NCBI GenBank assembly: GCA_002348185.1
Contig: DDYW01000214.1
Span: forward strand, 1 to 8,194
DNA: 8,194 nt
Direction: 5' to 3'
From: Candidatus Hydrogenedentes bacterium UBA2224
GTDB lineage: Bacteria; Hydrogenedentota; Hydrogenedentia; Hydrogenedentales; SLHB01
The first letter of the stretch is position 1. Every line of letters starts with the position of its first letter. Made by a program: the position numbers and the translations under genes. Positions 1 to 5,893 of the stretch are shown here, one piece after another. Below the pieces are notes generated by a model. That model was not told the origin of the DNA, did not search any database, and saw only the letters and a program-made list of their open reading frames with translations.

Positions 1-127
1 CTCCGTTGGGACCGAGGAACCCGTAGAAGCACCCCCGCGGCACCTTGAGGTCGAGCGCGTCAACCGCGCGCAGGGTCGCAAAGTCCCGGGTCAGTTGGCG
101 CGTTTCGATGGCATATTCCATGGACAT
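1..127 (-). CDS. ABC transporter ATP-binding protein, N-terminal fragment
   Basis: Only the first 42 codons lie in the window; the gene continues past the left edge. The translation runs from MSMEYAIETR through LTRDF and AVDALDLKVPRG to FYGFLGPNG. The last part is the beta strand and opening of a Walker A loop (GPNGxGKS/T in the family), which binds the phosphates of ATP. A short N-terminus leading quickly into 'FLGPNG' is typical of ATPase subunits of ABC-2 type exporters (the DrrA/NatA-like group), but the signature motif and Walker B are outside the window, so the subfamily is inference. The start at 127 is preferred over an in-frame ATG at 121 because an AGGGG ribosome site lies five bases upstream of it. 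A permease partner would be expected off the left edge. Sure that it is an ABC ATPase; substrate unknown. Confidence 0.85.
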   Translation of the reverse strand, partial: MSMEYAIETRQLTRDFATLRAVDALDLKVPRGCFYGFLGPNG

Positions 128-164
128 ACTTACCCCTGTCAGGCCCCCTGTATTCGACCGCGCC

Positions 165-193
165 ATGATAGCACGACATAGGGCATGCGAAAA
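165..193 (-). promoter_or_regulatory. Probable promoter for the ABC transporter gene
   Basis: On the minus strand TATCAT (170 to 165, five of six matches to TATAAT) is directly preceded by TGC (173-171), which makes an extended -10 element. Seventeen bases further upstream lies TTTTCG (193-188), a poor -35 with three of six matches, as is common with extended -10 promoters. Transcription would begin near 158, leaving a leader of about 30 bases before the ATG at 127. Assigned by eye against the sigma-70 consensus. Confidence 0.45.
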
Positions 194-280
194 GCACCCC
201 CTTATTCTCGAGTCGCCGGATATGCACTGACGGGGGGCCAGAAAATCGAGTTGCGTGCCTGGCGCAATCCAGCGCCGAGC

Positions 281-324
281 TGTGGACGGTATGGACGACT
301 CAGTCCTTGTCCATACGGTCCATG
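281..324 (-). terminator. Long hairpin downstream of the symporter gene, possible terminator
   Basis: Bases 283-296 pair with 309-322 in a stem of 14 positions with one mismatch (288/317), extendable by wobble pairs to 281 and 324; the loop is 12 bases (297-308). On the minus strand it begins about 19 bases after the symporter stop, where a terminator would sit. No run of T follows on that strand, so it is not a canonical intrinsic terminator; it could instead be a 3' mRNA stabiliser or a dispersed repeat. A smaller hairpin, GGCGC (261-265) with GCGCC (272-276), follows. The arms are built from GGAC/GTCC words, and further copies run on to 330. Confidence 0.45.
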
Positions 325-342
325 TGGTCCACCGCCGAGCGA

Positions 343-2031
343 TCAGCCGCCGGCGGCGCCGGACCTCGACGCGATGCCGGCAATGAAGATGCCGGCGAGC
401 ATCACGAGGGAGATGGCCACGGCGATACCCACAAGGATTCGGCTGTTGCGGGACATGCGGTCCCAGGGCAGAAAACTCAGCGCGACGCCTGCGCCCACGC
501 TCGCCAGCAGCGAGGTGATGCCGATCCATTGAAAACTGATGGGCGTGGCGCCGGTGAGGTCCCAGAACGCGATGACGATCGCAACCACGAATCCGTACGC
601 GGCGGCAAACATGGCGCAGAACGTGTTGGCCCGTTTGACGAACAGGGCCAGGAAGAAGAGGCTGAAGAGGGGCGAGACAAGCAGATTGCTGGTCTTTTGC
701 GTGACTTCAAACAGGTTGCCCCGGACGTTTTCGATGACGAGGGCCAGGAGAATGATGATGACGCCGATCACCGCGGAGACACGTCTACCATGGCGAACCT
801 TGGTCTTTTCGTCCAGATTCCTGCCCAGCAGCAGCGGGAGAAAGTCGGTGTTGAGGACGGTGGACGCGGAGTTAACGCCCGAGGAAAGGGACGACATGGC
901 CGCGGCCAGCATGCCGGCAATGACCAGGCCGGCCATGCCAAACTTCATGAAATTCACTACAAAAAGCGGGAAAAGGTAGTCGATGGTCTTTTCATCGCCT
1001 ACCAGGCCGAGCATGTCGGGATAATTGGCCCGAAAAAAACCCAGCATCGCGAAGCCGAGTGAGATGAGCGTGAGGTTGACGCAGACATCGGCAATGTTGT
1101 TGACGAGAAAGGCCCTTCGCGCGGTCTTGGCATCGCGGGTGGCGAGGTAGCGCTGGATGGCCATCTGGTCGGAGCCCGCGGTGCAGACCCACCAGACGGT
1201 CGTCGCGATCAGGCTGCCCACCACAGTGACGCGGACGGTCGGGTCGAGGCTGAACACGGGCTGGGTGTCCCAGGTGTCGGACCATTGCGTCGGGAACCAG
1301 CCCACTCCGCCCATCTTCACCGTAATGATGATGACGCAGATGATGGCCGCGATGATGAGCAACAGGCTTTGAATGGCGTCGGTCAGGACGACGGCCCGCA
1401 ACCCGCCCAGGGAAGAATAGAGGATGGTGACTATGCCCATAATGACGATCGTGAGCGTCAGCGCACCCGGTTGCAGGCCTGCGGCCGTCACGACGGCGCG
1501 CGAGGCGGTGTACACCACGAGCCCCATCCAAATAAACCGGATAAGCAGGAAGATGCCCGAGCCCAGTAGACGCGAGGGCATGCCGAGGCGCTTTTCGAGC
1601 AATTCGTAGGCACTGGTGATGGGCAGCTTCATGATGTAGGGAATGAGCAGAAACCCCACTACCAGGAAGATGATCGGCAGCGAAGCCAGGTACATGAGGG
1701 CGGGGACCGGGCCGTGGCCCATCACCTCCCCTGGCACCGCGAGATAGGAGATCGTGCTGATCATGGTGGCGAACAACGACAGGCCCACCATGGAGGGGCG
1801 CATTCTACGGCCTCCCAGGTAGTAGTCGTCGGCCGTTTCCACCTTCCGCGCGTAGTAGACCCCAATGCCCAGCATGACGGCAGCGTACACCGCAACAACC
1901 GTCCAATCGAAGAATCCCAGTTCGCCGGTAAGTTCCGGAGGCAGCTCCGGGTTCGTTTCTTGGGCGCCGGCGGCGGTTGCGAGGAGGCAGAAGATGCATG
2001 AAATCAGGGCGCGTCGTGTTGTATCCGGCAT
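343..2031 (-). CDS. Sodium:solute symporter (SSS/SLC5-like family)
   Basis: A 562-residue integral membrane protein that would import a small solute (sugar, sugar acid, amino acid or similar) with sodium ions. Residues 1-23 look like a cleavable signal peptide (RRALISCIFCLLATAAGAQ), followed by a short polar stretch and then about 13 hydrophobic segments from residue 43 to about 553. Family marks: DDYYLGGRRM at 68-77, GGLRAVVLTDAIQ at 209-221, SDQMAIQRYLATRDA at 287-301 and AAAMSSLSSGVNSAS at 376-390. The last matches the region of the vSGLT Na2 site, and the serine pair at 380-381 fits the sodium ligands. Length is usual for the family. An AAAGGCGG ribosome site lies at 2036-2043 and a TATAAT promoter upstream. 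The gene before it on this strand encodes a Gfo/Idh/MocA oxidoreductase, but a strong terminator separates the two. Family secure; substrate unknown. Confidence 0.93.
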   Translation of the reverse strand: MPDTTRRALISCIFCLLATAAGAQETNPELPPELTGELGFFDWTVVAVYAAVMLGIGVYYARKVETADDYYLGGRRMRPSMVGLSLFATMISTISYLAVPGEVMGHGPVPALMYLASLPIIFLVVGFLLIPYIMKLPITSAYELLEKRLGMPSRLLGSGIFLLIRFIWMGLVVYTASRAVVTAAGLQPGALTLTIVIMGIVTILYSSLGGLRAVVLTDAIQSLLLIIAAIICVIIITVKMGGVGWFPTQWSDTWDTQPVFSLDPTVRVTVVGSLIATTVWWVCTAGSDQMAIQRYLATRDAKTARRAFLVNNIADVCVNLTLISLGFAMLGFFRANYPDMLGLVGDEKTIDYLFPLFVVNFMKFGMAGLVIAGMLAAAMSSLSSGVNSASTVLNTDFLPLLLGRNLDEKTKVRHGRRVSAVIGVIIILLALVIENVRGNLFEVTQKTSNLLVSPLFSLFFLALFVKRANTFCAMFAAAYGFVVAIVIAFWDLTGATPISFQWIGITSLLASVGAGVALSFLPWDRMSRNSRILVGIAVAISLVMLAGIFIAGIASRSGAAGG

Positions 2032-2071
2032 GGAACCGCCTTTCGTCGTTCTCCCCCAAGCGTGCGGGGCG

Positions 2072-2101
2072 ATTATACCTGCCGAGAGCGGCGGGGGCGA
2101 A
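2072..2101 (-). promoter_or_regulatory. Probable sigma-70-type promoter for the symporter gene
   Basis: On the minus strand a perfect TATAAT lies at 2077-2072, with TTCGCC (2101-2096; three of six matches to TTGACA) 18 bases upstream. Transcription would start near 2065, giving a leader of about 34 bases that contains the AAAGGCGG ribosome site. It lies between the oxidoreductase terminator and the symporter start, exactly where an independent promoter is needed. A perfect -10 by chance is unlikely in such GC-rich sequence. Confidence 0.6.
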
Positions 2102-2132
2102 TTCAGGGCTGCGCGCGGAATGGGCGGGCCCG

Positions 2133-2168
2133 AAAAAACGACGGCGCGATCGGAGGATCGCGCCGTCG
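2133..2168 (-). terminator. Intrinsic terminator of the Gfo/Idh/MocA gene
   Basis: Bases 2139-2151 and 2156-2168 form a perfect 13-bp GC-rich stem with a four-base loop (2152-2155). Read on the minus strand the stem is followed at once by six T (2138-2133). The hairpin starts 20 bases after the oxidoreductase stop codon. This is a textbook Rho-independent terminator. On the plus strand the A run precedes the hairpin, so it works in only one direction. Confidence 0.92.
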
Positions 2169-2188
2169 CTGCGGAGAGCTTGGGGCGG

Positions 2189-3472
2189 TTAGCGTGTTTC
2201 GAGCGGCGGGTTGGGGTTGGTCACGGGCACCGGGATGTCCATGGGGACGGGCAGTTCCGTCTCCCAGCTCAGGTTGTCGGGCACCCAGTTCTCGTCCATG
2301 GCCAGCGCATCCTCCCACGAGATGGCCTTGCCGGTGTAGGCGGAATCGCGGCCCATCATCGCGGTGAGCGTGGTGTCAGCGATGCGTTCGCCGTCGTGCC
2401 AGTAGGGCCCGGTCTCGCGGATGCTGTTAACGAGGTCGATCTGCTCCTGGATGGAATCGTTGACGCCCTGTTCGCCCATGTCGAGGCCGTTGCTGAACCC
2501 GTTGGTGCCGACGATGTTGATGCCGCCGCGGCCATCCACGTTGTCCCAGTGCCGGCTGTAATGGGCGACATGGGCCTCCTGACCCTTGCTGTTCATATAG
2601 ATGTAGTCGCAGGAGAAATGGTCGTACATGTCGCCGTACAGCTCGATCTTCGGTTTCCAGGCGCGCCCGCCGGACGAGAACACCGACTTGGGCGGTCCGT
2701 TGAAGGCCCAGTTGCACAGATCGATGCCGTGGATGGCCTGCTCGACGATGTTGTCGCCGCAGGTCCAGCGGTAGTTGTACCAGTTGCGCAGCTGGTATTC
2801 GAGGTCGCTCCATCCCTCGTTGCGTTTGACCGAGAACGGCAGGCCGCCGCAGTAGTAGCACTGCATGGCCACGACATCGCCGATGGCGCCGGCGTGGATC
2901 TTCTCCATGGTCTGAATGCGGACCTGGTCGTGGCGGAACTGGGTGCCGGTCACCATCGACAGGCCCTTGGCCTTGTGGGCGGCCATGGCCTTGCGGAAGA
3001 CCTGCAGTCCGTGGGTGTCGGTCGCCACGGGTTTCTCGGCGAAGATGTGTTTGCCCGCTTCGACGGCCGCTTCAAGATGTTTGGGCCGGATGAAGGGGGT
3101 GCTGGTCTCCATGATAATATCGATGTCCGTGTCGAGGATCTTCTGGTAGGCGTCCCAACCCACGAAACATTTCTCGTCCTTCACGTTTACCTTGCTGCTG
3201 ATGTTGGGATCGTTGTGCTCGACCAGTTGTTTGCGGCGATCCTCGAGGTGGTCTTCGAAGATATCGGCCATGGCGACGAGTTCGACGCCTTCGTTGCCCG
3301 CCAGGAGGTTCATGGCATCCTGCGTGCCGCGGCCGCCGCAGCCCAGCAGGCCCACTTTGAGCGTCTTTCCCGCCGCGGACGCGCTTTTGGCGCCCAGAAT
3401 GGCAAAGGTGCCCGCTGCCGTAACCTTGGCGAAATCCCGCCGCGTGACGTTGCGTTTCGATGTGTTGTTCAT
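2189..3472 (-). CDS. Tat-exported Gfo/Idh/MocA family oxidoreductase
   Basis: A 427-residue NAD(P)-dependent dehydrogenase of the glucose-fructose oxidoreductase / inositol dehydrogenase / MocA type, which usually oxidises or epimerises sugars or cyclitols. The N-terminus carries a twin-arginine signal: TRRDFAKV at 10-17, a hydrophobic stretch, and ASA near 31-33 as a likely cleavage site, so it should act outside the cytoplasm with a pre-bound cofactor. The Rossmann fold follows: VGLLGCGGRGT at 40-50, an acidic residue after the second strand (MAD, D70) that favours NAD, and the family motif AEKPVATD at 145-152. EQAIHGIDLCNW at 244-255 supplies the probable catalytic histidine, H248. The C-terminal tail is proline-rich (408-424). 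An AGGAG ribosome site (3480-3484) lies seven bases from the ATG. An intrinsic terminator follows, so it is probably a single-gene unit. Substrate cannot be named. Confidence 0.93.
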   Translation of the reverse strand: MNNTSKRNVTRRDFAKVTAAGTFAILGAKSASAAGKTLKVGLLGCGGRGTQDAMNLLAGNEGVELVAMADIFEDHLEDRRKQLVEHNDPNISSKVNVKDEKCFVGWDAYQKILDTDIDIIMETSTPFIRPKHLEAAVEAGKHIFAEKPVATDTHGLQVFRKAMAAHKAKGLSMVTGTQFRHDQVRIQTMEKIHAGAIGDVVAMQCYYCGGLPFSVKRNEGWSDLEYQLRNWYNYRWTCGDNIVEQAIHGIDLCNWAFNGPPKSVFSSGGRAWKPKIELYGDMYDHFSCDYIYMNSKGQEAHVAHYSRHWDNVDGRGGINIVGTNGFSNGLDMGEQGVNDSIQEQIDLVNSIRETGPYWHDGERIADTTLTAMMGRDSAYTGKAISWEDALAMDENWVPDNLSWETELPVPMDIPVPVTNPNPPLETR

Positions 3473-3517
3473 AGATGCTCTCCTAATCGGTCCTGGTGCG
3501 TATCCCCATCGGGTGAA

Positions 3518-3538
3518 CCGGATCCCACCACGATCCGG
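3518..3538. repeat. 7-bp perfect inverted repeat, candidate operator
   Basis: CCGGATC (3518-3524) and GATCCGG (3532-3538) are exact reverse complements separated by seven bases. The element lies 46-66 bases upstream of the oxidoreductase start, between the candidate promoter elements and the ribosome site. It could be a dimeric repressor site or a small leader hairpin. No regulator gene is present in the window to pair with it. Confidence 0.4.
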
Positions 3539-3653
3539 AATCCGCCTTCAACGGTCTCGACAGTCAACGCCAAACCATACCACACCGTCCCGGCGCCGCG
3601 CGAACCCGGGCTGGGCGGAAAACGGGAACCCGTGCCCGCGTGGCACTTCAGGA

Positions 3654-3685
3654 TGGGAAGGTGTGGGAAGAATGGGAAGAATGGG
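3654..3685 (+). repeat. G-rich short tandem repeat (TGGGAAGAA unit), potential G-quadruplex
   Basis: The 9-base unit TGGGAAGAA occurs exactly at 3664-3672 and 3673-3681, with degenerate copies before (3654-3660) and after (from 3682). Four GGG tracts (3655-3657, 3665-3667, 3674-3676, 3683-3685) are spaced by 7, 6 and 6 bases. This fits the usual pattern for an intramolecular G-quadruplex on the plus strand. It sits near the centre of the divergent spacer. Any effect on transcription is inference. Confidence 0.6.
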
Positions 3686-3819
3686 AGGATGACCGGCGCC
3701 TCGCCGACCGTTCCCCAGCGATTCCGGCCGCGGGATTCCGTGCGTCTTGCGCCGCCGCGGCGTGCGTGCGAAGATAGCGGCTGGGGCAACGCCGGAGCGC
3801 AGACACGGCGCGCGGCTGG

Positions 3820-3825
3820 AAGGAG
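3820..3825 (+). promoter_or_regulatory. Ribosome binding site fixing the start of the propeller gene
   Basis: AAGGAG ends seven bases before the ATG at 3833. Two ATG codons follow each other (3833 and 3836) and the first has the better spacing. This site matters because the reading frame stays open far upstream, antisense to the oxidoreductase and into the symporter, so frame length alone would give a much too early start. A signal peptide begins directly at the ATG chosen here. Confidence 0.8.
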
Positions 3826-3832
3826 ACGTCGC

Positions 3833-5743
3833 ATGATGCACGGGGCGTGGTCTGGAACGGCGCTGCTGGTCGCGGGAATGCTCGCGATGGCGGCGGGGAT
3901 GGCCTGGGCGGCGAATGACGATCTGGGCAACGGGTTTCGTCATCACGGCGTCGCCACCCCGGTGAGCAACCATCGCGGGACGGTCGCCACGGTGGACGGC
4001 AACGGGAACAATGTCGTGCTGGTGTGGCTGTACGACCACCGCGGGTGTTACGCGCTGCTGGAGATTCAGGCCTCGACGGGCGCGGCCCGGGAGATCCCCG
4101 TGCCGTTTCCGCCGGGCGGCGATTGCCCGTTCGCATCGATCCTGTCCACAAAGAACAAGTTCTACACGCATTTCAACAGCCATTTCACCGAGTATGACCC
4201 GGTCCAGGGCGAATTCACCTTCTTCAGCCCCACCGCACCGCAGATGGCCATGGGCATGACCGAGGACGACACCGGCGTGATCTGGTCGGCGACGTATCCC
4301 AGCAGCGGGGTGGTGTCGTTCAACCCCGAGACGCGCGAGTTCAAGGATTACGGCCACGTGTACGCGCAGAACTGGGCTCAGTATCAGCGTTCCGTCGCCG
4401 CGGACGATGCCGGTTGGCTCTATTTCGGCGTGGGCAATACGGCCAGTCAGATCATTGTGTTCGACCCCGCGACGGGCACGGCCACCCCCGTCGTGCCGGA
4501 AGAAAAGCGCATCATCGGAACCGGAGTCGTGCAGCGCGACGTCAACGGCAAGGTCTACGGCCAGTCGGGCGGCCTGTGGTACGAGTTGTACCAGGGCCAG
4601 GCCAAAGCGATCGACCCGCCCGCAATCACGCCCAAACCAATCATTACCGACAGCCAGAGCCTATTCCACCGGGCCTTCCCCGATGGCAAGGTTCTCCAGA
4701 CCTGCGATCTGACCGAGCGGGTTCTTGAGGTCAGCGATCCGGCGACCGGCGAGGTGGCGCGGTTCACTTTCGACTATACCAGCGAGGGTGCGCACATCAT
4801 GGGCATGTCGGCCGCCTCGGACGGCACGGTCTGCGGCGGCACCGCGTTTCCGATGCGGTTCTTCAGCTACAACCCCACGACCAGTGAGTGGATTCATCGC
4901 GACGCCTACGGCCAGTGGAATGCGGTCGTGACCCAGGGCGACCTGTTCTTCGTGGGCGGCTATGGCGGCGGATTCCTGCTCGAGTGGGACCCCGGCAAGC
5001 CGTGGATTCCCACGGTGAAGGGGAATCCGGAATGCAATCCGCGATACCTCACCGAGTGCACGCCGGCCATTCACCGGCCGCACGATCTCCTCGCGCACCC
5101 AGACGGGAAAACGATCGTGCTCGCGGGCACGCCGGGCTATGGGTACACGGGCGGTGGACTGCTTTTCTGGGACCGCGAGACGCAGAGCGCGACTCTCGTT
5201 GAACACACGGCGCTCATTCCCGAGCATTCGACCACCAGTCTGGTGGCCCTGCCCGGCGGCAAACTCCTGGGCGGTACGACAACGACGGCGGGCACGGGGG
5301 GCGAAGTCAAGGCCGCCGAAGCCGTGCTGTACATTCTGGACATCGCGACCCGGACAATTGACTGGCAGGAGGCCGTATTGCCGGGTGTGCAGAATTATCC
5401 GGACATGTTTCTCGCTCCCAACGGGCTGGTTTACGGCGTGGCGGACAGCATTCGCTTCTTCGTGTTCGATCCCGTTAAACGCCAGATCGTGCATGAAGCG
5501 CCCCTTCGCGAAACCCTCGGCAGTACGGCGGGCCAGCAACAGTCCCGCGTTTTTGTCGCGGGCCCGGACCAGGCGCTGTACATGCTGTTTGTGAAAGGAA
5601 TTGTGCAGGTCGACTGCGCCACGCATGCGCTCACCCTGATCGGCGAGTCGCCGGTGCCCATCGGCCCCGGCGGGACGTATCTCGATGGCCGCATCTATTT
5701 CGGCAGCGGGTCGCACGTCTACAGTTTCACGCTGCCGAAATAG
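3833..5743 (+). CDS. Secreted beta-propeller-like repeat protein, function unknown
   Basis: A 636-residue protein with a clear Sec signal peptide (residues 1-26: hydrophobic core GTALLVAGMLAMAAGMAWA, cleavage likely after AWA), so it is exported. The mature part is a run of about twelve strand-turn-strand repeats built around hydrophobic-F/Y/W-D/N-P-x-T. Examples are VVSFNPETREF (160-170), IIVFDPATGTA (207-217), VLEVSDPATGEV (297-308), FFSYNPTTSEW (343-353), LLFWDRETQSA (443-453), LYILDIATRTI (499-509) and FFVFDPVKRQI (542-552). This pattern is characteristic of beta-propellers (NHL, SMP-30, Vgb or quinoprotein-like), and the repeat number suggests one very large or two consecutive propellers. 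HRPHDLLAHPDG at 414-425 stands out in the middle. I see no catalytic motif or cofactor site that fixes a function. The hydrolase gene lies 150 bases downstream on the same strand; a hairpin and possible promoter between them leave co-transcription open. Fold likely; function unknown. Confidence 0.85.
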   Translation: MMHGAWSGTALLVAGMLAMAAGMAWAANDDLGNGFRHHGVATPVSNHRGTVATVDGNGNNVVLVWLYDHRGCYALLEIQASTGAAREIPVPFPPGGDCPFASILSTKNKFYTHFNSHFTEYDPVQGEFTFFSPTAPQMAMGMTEDDTGVIWSATYPSSGVVSFNPETREFKDYGHVYAQNWAQYQRSVAADDAGWLYFGVGNTASQIIVFDPATGTATPVVPEEKRIIGTGVVQRDVNGKVYGQSGGLWYELYQGQAKAIDPPAITPKPIITDSQSLFHRAFPDGKVLQTCDLTERVLEVSDPATGEVARFTFDYTSEGAHIMGMSAASDGTVCGGTAFPMRFFSYNPTTSEWIHRDAYGQWNAVVTQGDLFFVGGYGGGFLLEWDPGKPWIPTVKGNPECNPRYLTECTPAIHRPHDLLAHPDGKTIVLAGTPGYGYTGGGLLFWDRETQSATLVEHTALIPEHSTTSLVALPGGKLLGGTTTTAGTGGEVKAAEAVLYILDIATRTIDWQEAVLPGVQNYPDMFLAPNGLVYGVADSIRFFVFDPVKRQIVHEAPLRETLGSTAGQQQSRVFVAGPDQALYMLFVKGIVQVDCATHALTLIGESPVPIGPGGTYLDGRIYFGSGSHVYSFTLPK

Positions 5744-5802
5744 GGGGGAGCGCCTCGCGAAACGCGTTGATCCGATGGACACCGTGGACGCGCTCAGGGA
5801 AT

Positions 5803-5821
5803 CCGGCGGTCCACCCGCCGG
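5803..5821 (+). terminator. GC-rich hairpin after the propeller gene, weak terminator candidate
   Basis: CCGGCGG (5803-5809) and CCGCCGG (5815-5821) form a perfect 7-bp stem with a five-base loop, about 60 bases after the propeller stop. No T run follows, so intrinsic termination would be poor. A competing pairing, GTGGAC (5784-5789) with GTCCAC (5809-5814), is also possible. It may partly separate the propeller gene from the hydrolase gene. Confidence 0.3.
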
Positions 5822-5829
5822 GCGGTGCA

Positions 5830-5858
5830 TTGACTCCCTCCCCGGTGCATCGTACTGT
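5830..5858 (+). promoter_or_regulatory. Possible promoter for the hydrolase gene
   Basis: TTGACT (5830-5835; five of six matches to the -35 consensus) is followed after 17 bases by TACTGT (5853-5858; three of six matches to -10). TAGGAT (5860-5865) is a better -10 by sequence but is too far from the -35. Transcription from the first pair would start near 5865 and leave a leader of about 29 bases before the ATG at 5894. The strong -35 and good position support it; the weak -10 does not. Confidence 0.35.
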
Positions 5859-5893
5859 GTAGGATATCCGGTGAGAATCCAGGGGTACATGCC

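Larger units (their letters stand above)
3473..3832. promoter_or_regulatory. Divergent intergenic control region
   Basis: This 360-base stretch separates two genes that point away from each other, and I see no convincing gene in it. Towards the oxidoreductase it holds the AGGAG ribosome site (3480-3484), a 7-bp inverted repeat (3518-3538) and two partial promoter candidates on the minus strand: TTGACT (3567-3562) without a good partner -10, and an extended -10 TGGTATGGT (3582-3574) without a good -35. Its middle has a G-rich 9-base tandem repeat (3654-3685). Towards the propeller gene there is a direct repeat ATTCCG (3721-3726 and 3735-3740) and the AAGGAG ribosome site. I could not find a convincing plus-strand promoter. 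Confidence 0.6.

Noticed and set aside
307..1062. Plus-strand open frame of 251 codons opposite the symporter
   Set aside because: Its translation is low-complexity, rich in charged and Gly/His residues, with no recognisable domain; it is the antisense shadow of the symporter's C-terminal half.
3654..3690. Possible start of a CRISPR array
   Set aside because: The unit is only nine bases and contiguous; there are no spacers and no cas genes.
1865..3832. Upstream extension of the propeller gene's reading frame, open for almost 2 kb on the plus strand
   Set aside because: It runs antisense through the whole oxidoreductase gene and into the symporter gene, both with strong family motifs. The propeller gene has its own ribosome site and signal peptide at 3833. 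In GC-rich DNA the opposite frame often lacks stops.
3469..4357. Minus-strand open frames spanning the divergent spacer and the start of the propeller gene
   Set aside because: Their translations are arginine- and proline-rich shadows without motifs, and they would overlap the oxidoreductase start and its control region.
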